A DNA stretch of 64,000 nucleotides from Spartobacteria bacterium (GCA_003134765.1 PLCM01000018.1:99465-163464), one strand, 5' to 3'. Counted from the first letter of the stretch, positions 25,919 through 35,087 are shown. A program made the numbers and translations. Notes: a model not told the origin generated them from the letters alone.

Positions 25919-26706
25919 TTTCACTCGTCATACCGACCTTGAACGAGGTCGAGAACATTCCTTTGCTGCTTGCCCGGATCGCGCGGTGCCAGCCGGCGCC
26001 CGATCAGATCATCTTCGTCGATGATGGGTCGACCGACGGGACGCGCGAATGCATCCGTTCGCTCGCGGGTTCGGCGCCGATTCAGTTGCTCGAGCGCGAT
26101 GCCCCGTCCCTCGGTCTCGCCGGGGCGGTGATCGCGGGCGCCCATGAGGCCATCGGCCAGTGGCTGGTTGTCATGGACGCGGACCTCAGCCATCCGCCGG
26201 AAAAAATAGCGGAGTTGTTGAGGCCCTTGTTCGAAGGGAAAGCCGACATGGTGATGGGGAGCCGATACGTCCGGGGTAGCTCAACGCCCGGCTGGCCGAT
26301 CTGGCGCAAAATGTTCTCGCGGGCCGCGGCGGCGCTCGCTTATCCACTCACCGGGGTGCACGATTCGATGGGCGGATTCTTCGCAATGCCGACAAGACTC
26401 CTGCTTGAATCGACGCCGGCCGCGACCGGATTTAAGATCGCCTTCGAGGCGATCGTGCATGGGGGAAGAAATCTGCGCGTGATGGAGATTCCCATCGCCT
26501 TTCGTGACCGCGCTCGCGGTGTTTCCAAGATGAGCCTGGGCGTGGCGCTGTTGTTTGGCTGTCGCTGGCTCGCGGCCATGGCGAAGACGCCTTTCCAACG
26601 TCAAGAGACTGCGGTTGCCAAATTGGCGCCCGCGCGCTTTGCCCTTCCCAGCTCGACCGCCAATCCCGCGAAGAGCAGCAAGGTTGCGAGTAACGCATTC
26701 CCGTAG
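25915..26706 (+). CDS. GT2 dolichol-phosphate-mannose-synthase-like glycosyltransferase
   Basis: 263 residues: VISLVIPTLNEVENIPLLLA at the N-terminus, FVDDGSTDGT near 40, and VVMDADLSHPPEK near 85 (DxD), then the family block GSRYVRGSSTPGWPIWRK and IPIAFRDRARGVSKM. Unlike its neighbour it lacks two strong membrane helices. The GTG at 25915 overlaps the stop of the preceding gene. Its last ~35 residues (from FQRQETAVAK) lie over the 3' end of the opposing GT87 gene and look unlike the family, so the original stop may have been lost. Confidence 0.87.
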   Translation: MISLVIPTLNEVENIPLLLARIARCQPAPDQIIFVDDGSTDGTRECIRSLAGSAPIQLLERDAPSLGLAGAVIAGAHEAIGQWLVVMDADLSHPPEKIAELLRPLFEGKADMVMGSRYVRGSSTPGWPIWRKMFSRAAAALAYPLTGVHDSMGGFFAMPTRLLLESTPAATGFKIAFEAIVHGGRNLRVMEIPIAFRDRARGVSKMSLGVALLFGCRWLAAMAKTPFQRQETAVAKLAPARFALPSSTANPAKSSKVASNAFP

Positions 26707-27881
26707 GTCTGCGCCATCACCTGGAATGGAATCGAAAGCGCCAGGAGCGCGATGGCGCCGCCCGCGCTTCCGAGCAACAGGGCGCGCGAGTTCGCGCCCG
26801 CGAGGAGCCGTTGGGTGATGACCGTCAACGGATAAAGAAGCCACGCGAACAGGTAGCCGAACGAGAGCGGCGTGAAGATCAGCATTAACAACAGCAGAAG
26901 CGCGAACTCAATCGCGTCGGTCTCCGGAGTGCGGAGCCCGGCGCGCGGCATGACGGAGATAAACGCGAGGCCAAGGACCAGGGCGCAGGCCAGGATAATC
27001 TGGTTGACCCTGTTGAAATCGAGGTCCGCGAAGTTGGCGTAAACCGGCTCGTGCGGTTCGTACTTGGGATCGTACTCCACGCGGCGCAGTAGCCGGTTCG
27101 CCACGCCCCAGATCGATTGATTCTTCCATGAGGTGCTTCGCCCCAGTCGCTGGCCCACCCCCGTCTCGTCATATTTGAACAGCATGCCGCTCGACCAGCG
27201 TTGCAGGTCTTGTTTTGCCTGGGTGTATCCCCGGAATGGGATTGGCAGGACGATAAGAAGAAACGTCAGCGTAAGCACGAGCGACACGACCGCTCGCCAG
27301 GACCGGCGGTAGACCAGATAAATGATTGCGAGAACCGGAAACGCTTTGATCGCCGCCGCGACGGCGATCAATGCGCCGGCGGGCCATTGGGAATTGCGCT
27401 GGATCAAAATGAAGGCGCCCAACATGAGGGCGAGGAGAACCAGGCTCGGTTGACCCAGCAAAAAATTGCCCCAGACATGAGCTCCCATCACCAGGCTCGG
27501 GATCAAATAGACGAGCACGTGGGCGCGATGCTTTTCTCCCGTGGCCAGTCGAACCGAGAAGATGATGCAGCAAAACCAGGCCGCCCCGTTGATCAGGGAG
27601 AGCACGATAACCAGGCCCGTCTGCCCGAGCGCGCTTACCGGCGCCAGGACCAGCGCACACGGCGGCGGATACATGAACGGAAATTTGTGCCACCGATCGG
27701 GATAAATTTCCCCGCCCTGCAACACCGTCTGCCCGGTCTGGTACCAGACCCAGTAATCCTTCGTGCTATGTCCGCGCAGACAATGCCACACCGGAACCAG
27801 CGTGAGCACCACTAGGACGAACCCAAAAACCCAGAGTAATATTCGCCACGCCCGCTCTCGGGTCTGTGTTTGAGCGTTCAA
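26601..27881 (-). CDS. GT87 (DUF2029) polyprenyl-phosphate-sugar-dependent mannosyltransferase-like membrane protein
   Basis: 426 residues with about ten membrane helices. The N-terminal part has the extracytoplasmic loop STKDYWVWYQTGQTVLQGG and YPDRWHKFPFMYPPPCALVL, characteristic of the GT87/DUF2029 family (PimE-like), where an early Asp is catalytic. It probably uses polyprenyl-phosphate sugar made by the adjacent GT2 enzymes. The TTG start overlaps the gatA stop by four bases, and its 3' end overlaps the GT2 gene on the other strand by 106 bases. Confidence 0.87.
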   Translation of the reverse strand: MNAQTQTRERAWRILLWVFGFVLVVLTLVPVWHCLRGHSTKDYWVWYQTGQTVLQGGEIYPDRWHKFPFMYPPPCALVLAPVSALGQTGLVIVLSLINGAAWFCCIIFSVRLATGEKHRAHVLVYLIPSLVMGAHVWGNFLLGQPSLVLLALMLGAFILIQRNSQWPAGALIAVAAAIKAFPVLAIIYLVYRRSWRAVVSLVLTLTFLLIVLPIPFRGYTQAKQDLQRWSSGMLFKYDETGVGQRLGRSTSWKNQSIWGVANRLLRRVEYDPKYEPHEPVYANFADLDFNRVNQIILACALVLGLAFISVMPRAGLRTPETDAIEFALLLLLMLIFTPLSFGYLFAWLLYPLTVITQRLLAGANSRALLLGSAGGAIALLALSIPFQVMAQTYGNALLATLLLFAGLAVELGRAKRAGANLATAVS

Positions 27882-29377
27882 GTTTGGATCTTGGAGCTTG
27901 GAACTTGGAGCTTCGGCGCCAGCCGTGGCTTCCTTTTGTGCCAGTCCGTGCCCTGCTCGTAGCCGTGAGCAATGCTCAGAATGCGCGCTTCATCGAGTGG
28001 CTTCCCAAGCAATTGCAACCCAATCGGCAGCTCTGTTCCTTCTTCCGTTCTTGCGAAACCGCACGGCACGCTGATTCCGCAAATCCCGGCGAGGCTTGCC
28101 GGAATCGTGAAGACATCCGCCAGATACATTCGCAAGGGGTCGGCGCTCCGCTCCCCAAGGCGAAACGCGCTCTCCGGAGTCGTGGGCGAAATGAGCGCGT
28201 CGACTTTCGAGAAAACTTCCGCAAAATCCTGCCGGATAAGTCTTCGGACTTTTTGGGCGCGATTGTAATACTCGTCGTAATACCCGGCACTCAGGACGTA
28301 GGTGCCCAGGATAACGCGCCGCTTCACCTCCGCGCCGAACCCTTCTTCGCGCGTCCGCCCGTAAAGATCGAGAAGATCGCGCGGGCCCTCGGCCCGATGT
28401 CCGTAACGCACGCCGTCGAAACGGGCCAGGTTCGCCGACGCCTCGGCGCTGGCGATCATGTAATAGGTCGCGACGGCATATTCCGTGTGCGGCAACGACA
28501 CCTCCACGATCTCCACGCCTGACGACTCGAAATGCGCAATCGCTGCGTTTATCGCCGCTCGCACCTGCGAATCGATTCCGTCGGTCATGTATTCCTTCGG
28601 CAGCCCGAGTCGCAATCCGCGCAGTTCGCGATCAAGATTCTCCGCGTAGTCAGGGACACTGTTGGCAAGGCAGGTCGAATCGCGTGCGTCCGGCCCGGCG
28701 ATCGCATTCAAGAGCAATGCCGCGTCGCGGACCGTTTTGGTCAACGTTCCGGCCTGGTCGAGAGACGATGCAAAAGCCACCAGGCCGAAGCGCGAGACGC
28801 GTCCGTAGCTCGGCTTCAACCCAACCACGCCGGAGAACGCCGCCGGCTGCCGAACCGAGCCTCCTGTATCGGTCCCGAGCGCGGCGAACGCCTGGTCCGC
28901 GGAAACCGCCGCCGCCGATCCACCGCTTGAGCCGCCTGGCACGCGGGTGATGTCCCACGGATTGTGCGTCGGCCCCGCGCTCGAGTTCTCGGTCGACGAT
29001 CCCATCGCGAACTCGTCCAGGTTTGTCTTTCCGAACGTGATCGCGCCCGCTTTCTTCAATCTCTCCACCACCGTCGCGTCGTAGGTCGCGCGATAATTGC
29101 GCAGAATGTTCGACGCGCAGGTGCACGGTTGGCCGGCCATGCTGATGATGTCCTTGAAGGCAATCGGAACGCCACCGAGAGGCAAATCCAGGTCGACGTT
29201 TTCAGCCTGTTTGAGCGCTTCCTCCAGATCGAGCGACAAATACGCGTGAATCGCCGGGTCGATTTCCGCGATGCGCTCCCGCAACGCTTCGACCACTTCG
29301 CGCGCGGAGACCTCGCGGGCGCGGAGCAATTCTCGCAGCTCGGCGACATTGAGCGCCGGCAGGTCGGACAACTTCAT
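27878..29377 (-). CDS. gatA: Aspartyl/glutamyl-tRNA amidotransferase subunit A
   Basis: Releases ammonia from glutamine for amidation of Glu-tRNA(Gln) or Asp-tRNA(Asn). The 499-residue product carries the amidase signature: catalytic Lys in FKDIISMAGQPCTCAS (about 76), the glycine/serine-rich block GGSSGGSAAAVSAD (about 150-165), and the second Ser in TDTGGSVRQPA. The last residues (LQVPSSKIQT) are unusual and may derive from intergenic sequence. gatC lies immediately upstream, overlapping by four bases; gatB is not in this window. Confidence 0.95.
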   Translation of the reverse strand: MKLSDLPALNVAELRELLRAREVSAREVVEALRERIAEIDPAIHAYLSLDLEEALKQAENVDLDLPLGGVPIAFKDIISMAGQPCTCASNILRNYRATYDATVVERLKKAGAITFGKTNLDEFAMGSSTENSSAGPTHNPWDITRVPGGSSGGSAAAVSADQAFAALGTDTGGSVRQPAAFSGVVGLKPSYGRVSRFGLVAFASSLDQAGTLTKTVRDAALLLNAIAGPDARDSTCLANSVPDYAENLDRELRGLRLGLPKEYMTDGIDSQVRAAINAAIAHFESSGVEIVEVSLPHTEYAVATYYMIASAEASANLARFDGVRYGHRAEGPRDLLDLYGRTREEGFGAEVKRRVILGTYVLSAGYYDEYYNRAQKVRRLIRQDFAEVFSKVDALISPTTPESAFRLGERSADPLRMYLADVFTIPASLAGICGISVPCGFARTEEGTELPIGLQLLGKPLDEARILSIAHGYEQGTDWHKRKPRLAPKLQVPSSKIQT

Positions 29378-29667
29378 TCCACGACCTTCGGGACAACGAA
29401 AAGATCGTTGGCCTGCCGCGGCGCGTTGCTCAATGCTTCTTCCGCCGTGAACCAGGGCCGCGGCTCGTCCTCGCGCAGCACGTCGAGCGTGTCGCCTTCG
29501 ACGGCGCTATCCATACCGCTCGTATCCGGCGCGCGGAGTTTCTCCGCGTATTCGAGCACGCGCGCGAGCTGCTCTTGAAAAAGTGCGGCCTCGTCCGTCG
29601 TCAGATCGAGCCGTGCCAACCTGGCGACGTGGGCCACGTCGATCTTATGGATATCTGAGGCACGCAT
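29374..29667 (-). CDS. gatC: Aspartyl/glutamyl-tRNA amidotransferase subunit C
   Basis: Small belt subunit that stabilises GatA on GatB. The 97-residue product has the family opening IDVAHVARLARLDLTTDEAALF and the typical C-terminus LREDEPRPWFTAEEALSNAP. The start is ATG at 29667. The gene order gatC-gatA with the GT87 gene appended is an unusual pairing of translation with envelope glycan genes. Confidence 0.94.
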   Translation of the reverse strand: MRASDIHKIDVAHVARLARLDLTTDEAALFQEQLARVLEYAEKLRAPDTSGMDSAVEGDTLDVLREDEPRPWFTAEEALSNAPRQANDLFVVPKVVE

Positions 29668-29710
29668 GTCTTACACGGAATGAAAATGGGAAGCGCCGCG
29701 GCAAAGAGTC

Positions 29711-29835
29711 TGGGGAGCGCACGCGCCTCGCGTGCTGATGCCGGCGCCCTCGCCGGCATGAATTTTGGTCGGGAGCTGTAAAGAATGTTTTGGCGAGAGC
29801 GCCAAAACGAGCACGCGAGGCGCGTGCGCTCCCCA
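29711..29835. repeat. Long palindromic repeat with perfect 26-bp arms
   Basis: The arms 29711-29736 and 29810-29835 are exact reverse complements (outer ends TGGGGAGCGCACGCG and CGCGTGCGCTCCCCA). Two smaller hairpins lie between them (GATGCCGGCG...CGCCGGCAT and GTTTTGGCG...CGCCAAAAC), giving a three-hairpin structure. It fills the gap before gatC. Confidence 0.9.
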
Positions 29836-29874
29836 ATCCAGAATGCACGAATGTTCTCCCAAAAATGACGAAAT

Positions 29875-30240
29875 CTAGAAATGGAGATGGCTCAGCAGCC
29901 AGATGACGGCGAGTCCGAGCGCGATGACCAGCACGAGGAAGATGATTCGGCCTTCGCGCCTTTCCTTCCGCAGGGATTTCCGGCGGCCGACTTTACGTCC
30001 ATCGTTTCCCCACCGGGTGTCTTGCAGCGCGATCGAAACATCGAGTCGGCTGCGGCCCTCGCTTGCCCGGGCCAGCAGCTCTTCGCGCTGCCGGCGCGTC
30101 GTCTCCTCCGCCACCCGCGGCGCTTCCGCGATCATGCGCTCGAGTTTTTCCATCTCGCCGCGCAACTGCGATTCGCGTTGCGCGAGTTCTTCCTGTTTTT
30201 GGTTGAGCGGCGTCCCGGGCTGAGGAGGTCGGCGGCGCAT
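29875..30240 (-). CDS. Coiled-coil protein with C-terminal membrane anchor, unknown function
   Basis: 121 residues. Residues about 13-65 are a charged coiled-coil candidate (QKQEELAQRESQLRGEMEKL). A basic stretch RRKSLRKERREGR then leads into a single membrane helix (IIFLVLVIALGLAVIWLLSH) at the extreme C-terminus, a tail-anchored layout. It is six bases downstream of another coiled-coil/tail-anchor gene; the two may interact. Confidence 0.72.
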   Translation of the reverse strand: MRRRPPQPGTPLNQKQEELAQRESQLRGEMEKLERMIAEAPRVAEETTRRQREELLARASEGRSRLDVSIALQDTRWGNDGRKVGRRKSLRKERREGRIIFLVLVIALGLAVIWLLSHLHF

Positions 30241-30246
30241 GCGGAA

Positions 30247-30867
30247 TTACTGGACCTTCGCCGCGATCCAAAAGAAAATGAGCAGCGCCAGGATCCCGAA
30301 AATGATCAGGGGTATCGTCACGGCGAAACCGATTTGCATCCATTGCACGAAGGATTTGCCACCCAGGCCCGCCGTGCCGGAAGCGACCGAGGGCAACTCC
30401 ATCTCGCTTGATTCGCCGCTCGCATCGAGGCGGCTCCGCTGCTGGCTGAATTCGGTGCGGGCATCGTCGACCGTGCTGAGCGCGCGGCTTAATTCTTTCG
30501 GCAGGTCGGCCGAGTTCCAGCTCTTGGGCTCGATCGACTCCAGCAACTGGAGGTGTTGGGTGAAACTTTCGTGAGTGGCGCGGATCTGCTCGAGTTTCTT
30601 TTGCGAGTCGTAACCTTCCCGTTCCAGGATCACGAGCGATCGCGAAAGCTTGTCTGTCATCTCCGCCCGTCCGCGCTCCAGTTCTTCCTGGCGCCGGCTC
30701 AGTTCCTCCAGCTCGCGTTTTTGTTTCTCAATCTGTTCCGACTGCCGCTTTAGTTGCAGGAGTTGTTCCTGCGCCTTTTGAACTTGTGAATCGAGGTGCT
30801 CGGGCGACATCGCCTCTTCTTCGCTTAGTTCCAGCATTTGTTCGATCGGTCGAATTCGTTCGGGCAT
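30247..30867 (-). CDS. Coiled-coil protein with C-terminal membrane segment, unknown function
   Basis: 206 residues from the ATG at 30867 (MPERIRPIEQML). Residues about 25-115 form a long Glu/Gln/Lys-rich coiled coil (SQVQKAQEQLLQLKRQSEQI). The C-terminus has a hydrophobic helix (GFAVTIPLIIFGILALLIFF). ATG at 30903 is an equally possible start. It pairs with the smaller tail-anchored gene downstream. No known family was recognised. Confidence 0.72.
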   Translation of the reverse strand: MPERIRPIEQMLELSEEEAMSPEHLDSQVQKAQEQLLQLKRQSEQIEKQKRELEELSRRQEELERGRAEMTDKLSRSLVILEREGYDSQKKLEQIRATHESFTQHLQLLESIEPKSWNSADLPKELSRALSTVDDARTEFSQQRSRLDASGESSEMELPSVASGTAGLGGKSFVQWMQIGFAVTIPLIIFGILALLIFFWIAAKVQ

Positions 30868-31013
30868 GGCATTCCGGTTTGTCCGCGCGATTTCGGCGTC
30901 CATCCATCGCCGCGGACTCTCGTCGAGGGATATTAGCGGTCGCACTTGAGAATTCCACAAGTTTTCCCCGCACCGTTTCGAAATATTGCTCTCGATTGAT
31001 CGAATGGAAAAAT

Positions 31014-32033
31014 GTGAGATCGGACGCCGTGCCGTCCGTCCCGCCAGCCGTTATCGAGTCGCCCGCTTCCGGGCAGAGCGTTTACGACGCAGCGCTCTTC
31101 ATTTCCGGCTGGGTTAATGCCGCGCAACGTGATCCTGCGTCCGGTTGCGTGCGTGCCTACGTGGACGATCACTGCTGCGGCGAAACGCGAATTCTGTTTC
31201 CGCGGGCCGACGTAGTGGAAAAATTTGGAATGCCGGGGGACCTGCGTTTTGGGTTCCGAATGCTTGGAAAAATTTCGTCGGACAACGCGGAGCCGCGCGA
31301 TATTACGCTGCGCATCGTCGTTTCATGGGCTGGAGGAATTCCGGAAACACTCGCGGAGCAAAACGTCAGGCTCATTCCGGCGCGGCTGCGCGAACGCCCC
31401 TACGGCGAGGTCGTCTCGCCGGAAAACGAAACGCTCTTGCATCGAGAAAACATTTACGGCTCCGGACCGCCCATCGAGGAGCCGGGGATGGAGGTTTCGA
31501 ATCTGCTGCACGCCTATTTGCCGGAAGGCACATCCGTCGTCGATGTCGGGTGCGGCGCGGGCGCTTATGGCCCGCCCTTGCTGGCGACGGGCCATGATTG
31601 GCTGGGGCTGGAGGCGAATGGGCATTGTTGCGAAATTCTTGAGCGGCGTCGCCTGCCGTTTCGCAGAGTCGATCTTGCAGCCGCTAACCTGCCGTGCACC
31701 GACGGCGAATACGATTGCGCCGTTTGCATCGAGGTCCTCGAACACACAAAAGATCCGGTGACCTTCGTGGCCGAGATTGCGCGGATCATTCGACGGCGCG
31801 CGCTTTTTTCAGTGCCAAACATGGAACTGCTTCCCTATCTCCACGATTGGCGCGTTGTCCCCTGGCACTTGCTCGAGGGCGACCACAAGAATTTTTTCAC
31901 GCGGGCAAGCCTGCACAGCTTGCTCAGTCGCTTCTTTCGCTGCGTGGAAATCTTTCCCTACGGCGAACACCCGCTAAAGACGCGTGACGATGTGCCGTTA
32001 CACGTCCACCTGTTTGCTGTGGCGGATAAGTGA
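31014..32033 (+). CDS. Class I SAM-dependent methyltransferase with N-terminal extension
   Basis: 339 residues. An N-terminal domain of about 140 residues (FISGWVNAAQRDPASG; beta-rich in appearance) precedes a methyltransferase with motif I VVDVGCGAGAYGPPL, acidic motif II in WLGLEAN, and YDCAVCIEVLEHTKDP. The GTG at 31014 was chosen; upstream in-frame codons run antisense over the coiled-coil gene. It could modify sugars, given the glycosyltransferase that follows on the other strand. Confidence 0.8.
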   Translation: MRSDAVPSVPPAVIESPASGQSVYDAALFISGWVNAAQRDPASGCVRAYVDDHCCGETRILFPRADVVEKFGMPGDLRFGFRMLGKISSDNAEPRDITLRIVVSWAGGIPETLAEQNVRLIPARLRERPYGEVVSPENETLLHRENIYGSGPPIEEPGMEVSNLLHAYLPEGTSVVDVGCGAGAYGPPLLATGHDWLGLEANGHCCEILERRRLPFRRVDLAAANLPCTDGEYDCAVCIEVLEHTKDPVTFVAEIARIIRRRALFSVPNMELLPYLHDWRVVPWHLLEGDHKNFFTRASLHSLLSRFFRCVEIFPYGEHPLKTRDDVPLHVHLFAVADK

Positions 32034-32046
32034 AGGATAACAGGCT

Positions 32047-32207
32047 GTCATCCTGAGCCGCGCAGACGGCGAGGGACCTCACAGTTGCAAATCGCGTCAC
32101 ACAAAGAAGCATTACGCGTCATCCGACGGAGTTTGCATGTCGTAGCGCGGAAGCGATTGAGCGCGCTTGTGAGGTCCCTCGGCGCGCTTCGCCAGCCTCG
32201 GGATGAC
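32047..32207. repeat. Type B palindromic repeat
   Basis: Starts GTCATCCTGAGCCGCGCAGA, ends CAGCCTCGGGATGAC, with inner arms GGCGAGGGACCTCACA and TGTGAGGTCCCTCGGCG around a ~90-base variable centre. The copy at 35968 is a close relative, including the centre. Confidence 0.88.
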
Positions 32208-32214
32208 GGTCCCG

Positions 32215-33006
32215 CTAGCGTGCTTCCTCGAGCAGCGCGGCCCAACGCTCCACCTGCGCCAGGTACGCGCCCCCGGTCAACGGTTTCAATTCCGGCCAAT
32301 GCGAGTCGATATGGTCACGCTGAAATGGCTTCGGCCCATGAAAGTGAATGATCTTCGCCTGCGTGGATTCGCCCCAGTAAGGCTTCCAATTCAGCTCCGG
32401 GCGCAGTCGGTCCCAGAGCGGTCCGGTTTCATCGCGATAAAACCAGCGATAGGCCGCTTCATCCCACGATTCCGCCTCGAGCGCCGCCAGATTTTTGGAA
32501 ACGTAATCGCGAAATTCCGGCAGACTTTCGCGCAGCTGCTCCGTGTTCATCAGCATCACGCCCGTGTTCATGTTCACGTAATCATCAACCACTGATTCCG
32601 GAGCGACCGCAAAATAACGACAGGCGTTCGCCTGCAATTCCGGCACCACCTCATCGACAAACATCAAGTCGCAGTCCGTGTAGAGAACGCGCGCATCGCC
32701 GCCGACCTCTCCTACGATCGCGGGCAATTCAATTCGGGAGAACGCGCCCGAGAGCGCCGCCGCCAGGTGCGGATTCTGTTTTCGCCGGCCGAGTTCCTCG
32801 AGAGCTTCGCGGACAAAGCTCCGATGGCGAATTATTCGCACATCGCGCTTCGCCAGCCACGCCGTGAAGTCATTCTCCTTCCCCTCGTAAAGACAGTGCG
32901 GCTCGAGCGAGGTGAGTTTTCGCGCCGTGTGCACCGCCACCATGATCATCTCGGCGTATTGAGGAAACGCCGTCGAATCTTCGGTGAGAGCGAAAAACCA
33001 TTTCAT
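32215..33006 (-). CDS. GT8-like glycosyltransferase
   Basis: 263 residues. The central motif VLYTDCDLMFVDEVV has the DxD metal-binding pattern of GT8/GT-A transferases, and a later KIIHFHGPKPF supplies the conserved HxxGxxKP-type block. N-terminal MKWFFALTEDSTAFPQYAEM has no signal. It probably adds a hexose to an envelope or capsular glycan. The methyltransferase gene directly upstream on the same strand starts nine bases away. Confidence 0.83.
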   Translation of the reverse strand: MKWFFALTEDSTAFPQYAEMIMVAVHTARKLTSLEPHCLYEGKENDFTAWLAKRDVRIIRHRSFVREALEELGRRKQNPHLAAALSGAFSRIELPAIVGEVGGDARVLYTDCDLMFVDEVVPELQANACRYFAVAPESVVDDYVNMNTGVMLMNTEQLRESLPEFRDYVSKNLAALEAESWDEAAYRWFYRDETGPLWDRLRPELNWKPYWGESTQAKIIHFHGPKPFQRDHIDSHWPELKPLTGGAYLAQVERWAALLEEAR

Positions 33007-33015
33007 CGCGTCGAA

Positions 33016-33705
33016 TCATTCGCGGAGAGCCGCGCCGATGGTGACCGCGGGGCCGTTCGCATGAGAGGGGTCGTCGTGAATGATCTCGATTTTCGCGTAG
33101 CCGCTGGCCGCCAGCACAGCGCGCAGGGAATCCAACGTCAGCCAGGTCGCGGTCGCCGACATTCCGCTGAGCGGTTCGTTGGGCCCGCCTTCACCGTGAA
33201 TTTTCCCGCGCAAACCGCGCCCGACGTCCTGCGCCTCGTTTTCCGCCGCGTATTGCGTCCAGATAAATAAGAGGGGCGCAACGCCCGGCAGCTTTTTCAC
33301 CAATGTCCACGGTTCCGGCAGGTGGTAGAGGAGACCGGAACAGAAGACGGCATCAAATTTTCCGAGCCTGTTCAAATCCGCCTGCTCCAGATTGGCCTGG
33401 GCAAACTCCACGTTCCGGACATCCAGGAGTTTCTGGACGAATCGCGCTTTGCGGAGATTCGCTTCGCGGCCTTCCAGGGCGACGACTCGTTTGGCGCCGG
33501 GGTGCTGCGCCAGGAGAAAAGTATGCGCGCCTTCCAGTGAGCCGAGCTCGAGGATCGTTTCCGCATGTGGCGCGTAACGAAAGAATTGCTCCAACCGAGC
33601 ATCGCCGACCGCACTGATTCCGCCTCCGTAATCGTGCCCGTCGATCCGGAACTGAAAGATCCAGGGAGCAAGCTCGGCGAACTGTTCTTGTAGTGGGATG
33701 GTCAT
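33016..33705 (-). CDS. SAM-dependent methyltransferase
   Basis: 229 residues. ILELGSLEGAHTFLLA is motif I, KRVVALEGREANL motif II, and FDAVFCSGLLYHLPEPW motif IV, followed by an extended insertion (WTQYAAENEAQDVG). The overall pattern is DUF1698/CmoB-like. The ATG at 33705 was preferred since the upstream codons lie in a palindromic repeat. It forms a pair with the GT8-like gene. Confidence 0.82.
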   Translation of the reverse strand: MTIPLQEQFAELAPWIFQFRIDGHDYGGGISAVGDARLEQFFRYAPHAETILELGSLEGAHTFLLAQHPGAKRVVALEGREANLRKARFVQKLLDVRNVEFAQANLEQADLNRLGKFDAVFCSGLLYHLPEPWTLVKKLPGVAPLLFIWTQYAAENEAQDVGRGLRGKIHGEGGPNEPLSGMSATATWLTLDSLRAVLAASGYAKIEIIHDDPSHANGPAVTIGAALRE

Positions 33706-33706
33706 A

Positions 33707-33797
33707 GGTGGATCGAGCGCTCTGTCGCTCGATGCCAATTCAACGCGGCTTCGCCGCCATTATTATTAGCATCGCGCGACGGAGCGCGCGATCCACC
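33707..33797. repeat. Palindromic repeat (GGTGGATCG type)
   Basis: Outer inverted arms GGTGGATCGAGCGCTCTGTC and its near complement ending GCGCGCGATCCACC enclose a ~30-base centre containing CGGCTTCGCCG. It separates the two methyltransferase genes. Confidence 0.8.
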
Positions 33798-33815
33798 ATC
33801 GAAACCCGTCTCTCT

Positions 33816-35000
33816 TCATCTTCCCGGCATCATCTCTAGAAGAACGCCTTTGAAATATTCGGTCTCCGGCAGCGTGGGAAGAACTGGATGATCCAGCGCC
33901 TGCTCGAAGCGGCGCAATCGTCGTGCCGATCGGCGCGCGTCCACCAGGGCGTCGGCGATGGTTTGGTTGAAAATCGTTTCGCTGACGTGATGCGAACACG
34001 AAAACGTGGCCAGTAATCCATCGTGCGAAAGAAGTTTGAACGCGCGCACGTGCAATTCGCGGTAGCCGCGCAACGCGTCCCGCAGCCCGCCTTTGGTTTT
34101 CGTGAAGGAAGGAGGATCGAGAATGATGAGGTCGTATTCAGCTTCGTTTTTTTCCGCCGTGCGCAGGAAGGCAAAGACATCCTGTTCGCTCCACTCCACC
34201 TGGAGGCCATTACGCTCCGCGTTCCGGCGCGCTTGCGTGAGGGCATCAGCGCTCGCTTCCACGCCGGTCACATGCGCGGCTCCGGCTTTCGCGCAAGCCA
34301 GCCCAAACGCTCCCTGGCTGGTGAAACAATCGAGCACCCGGCGTCCTTTGGCCGACTGCGCGACTGCTTCGTAGTGGGGGAGCTGGTCGAGATAAAGTCC
34401 GGTCTTCTGCGCCCGCATCAGGTCGACGGTCACTCGCAATCCCGCCAGGTCGATTTCGATCTCACCCGGCGGTTCGCCGAACCGGGTCCCTATTTGCAGC
34501 TCCATTCCTTCGGCTCGCCGAACCGCCGCATCGTTCCGTTCGACGATGGAATGAATCGACGATCCCATGGCGCTCTTGAGCGCCTCGACGATCAGCGTTT
34601 TTCGCTGGTCCATCCCCAGCGTCAGCGTTTGCAAAACGAGATTGCCGCCATACCGGTCCACGATCACGCCGGGGAGGCCGTCGCTTTCGCTCCAAACGAC
34701 ACGGCACAAGTGCGGATTCACGCCGCGACGTGAACGATACTCCACGGCCTGCGCAATTCGACGTTGGAAGAAATCGAGATCGAGGTCCTGACGCCGCCGG
34801 GAAAAACGTCGCGCCACGATTTGCGATTTGCTGTTGTAAATCGCGCTCCCGATCAGGTGATCCCTCCCGTCCTTGAGCGAAATCACGTCGCCATCCGCCG
34901 GGCTGCCGAAGACCTTCTGCACTTCGCCCGAGAACACCCAGTCGTGCCCGTGCAAAATCCGCGCCCGCGGCTTGATAACTAATCCCGCCATAACTCGCAT
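33816..35000 (-). CDS. RlmI-like 23S rRNA (cytosine-5-)-methyltransferase
   Basis: 394 residues of the RlmI/RlmK family. The N-terminal PUA domain (about 5-75, [20 protein letters not shown]) precedes a Rossmann methyltransferase with [19 protein letters not shown] (motif I), [15 protein letters not shown] (motif IV) and [10 protein letters not shown] (motif VI with the catalytic Cys context). E. coli RlmI has 396 residues and makes m5C1962. ATG at 35000 or 34991 are both feasible starts. Confidence 0.88.
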   Translation of the reverse strand: MRVMAGLVIKPRARILHGHDWVFSGEVQKVFGSPADGDVISLKDGRDHLIGSAIYNSKSQIVARRFSRRRQDLDLDFFQRRIAQAVEYRSRRGVNPHLCRVVWSESDGLPGVIVDRYGGNLVLQTLTLGMDQRKTLIVEALKSAMGSSIHSIVERNDAAVRRAEGMELQIGTRFGEPPGEIEIDLAGLRVTVDLMRAQKTGLYLDQLPHYEAVAQSAKGRRVLDCFTSQGAFGLACAKAGAAHVTGVEASADALTQARRNAERNGLQVEWSEQDVFAFLRTAEKNEAEYDLIILDPPSFTKTKGGLRDALRGYRELHVRAFKLLSHDGLLATFSCSHHVSETIFNQTIADALVDARRSARRLRRFEQALDHPVLPTLPETEYFKGVLLEMMPGR

Positions 35001-35050
35001 GAACGTGGAACCTCCGCTGCCGCGCGTCCAACAACCTCTTCAATTCGGCG

Positions 35051-35078
35051 TTGGACGTTGGACGTTGGACGTTGGACG
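35051..35078. repeat. Four tandem TTGGACG heptamers upstream of purC
   Basis: TTGGACG repeats four times and continues into TTTTCTTCC just before the purC ATG. The reverse complement of the same array, with the same flank, occurs at 61655-61689. Confidence 0.9.
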
Positions 35079-35087
35079 TTTTCTTCC

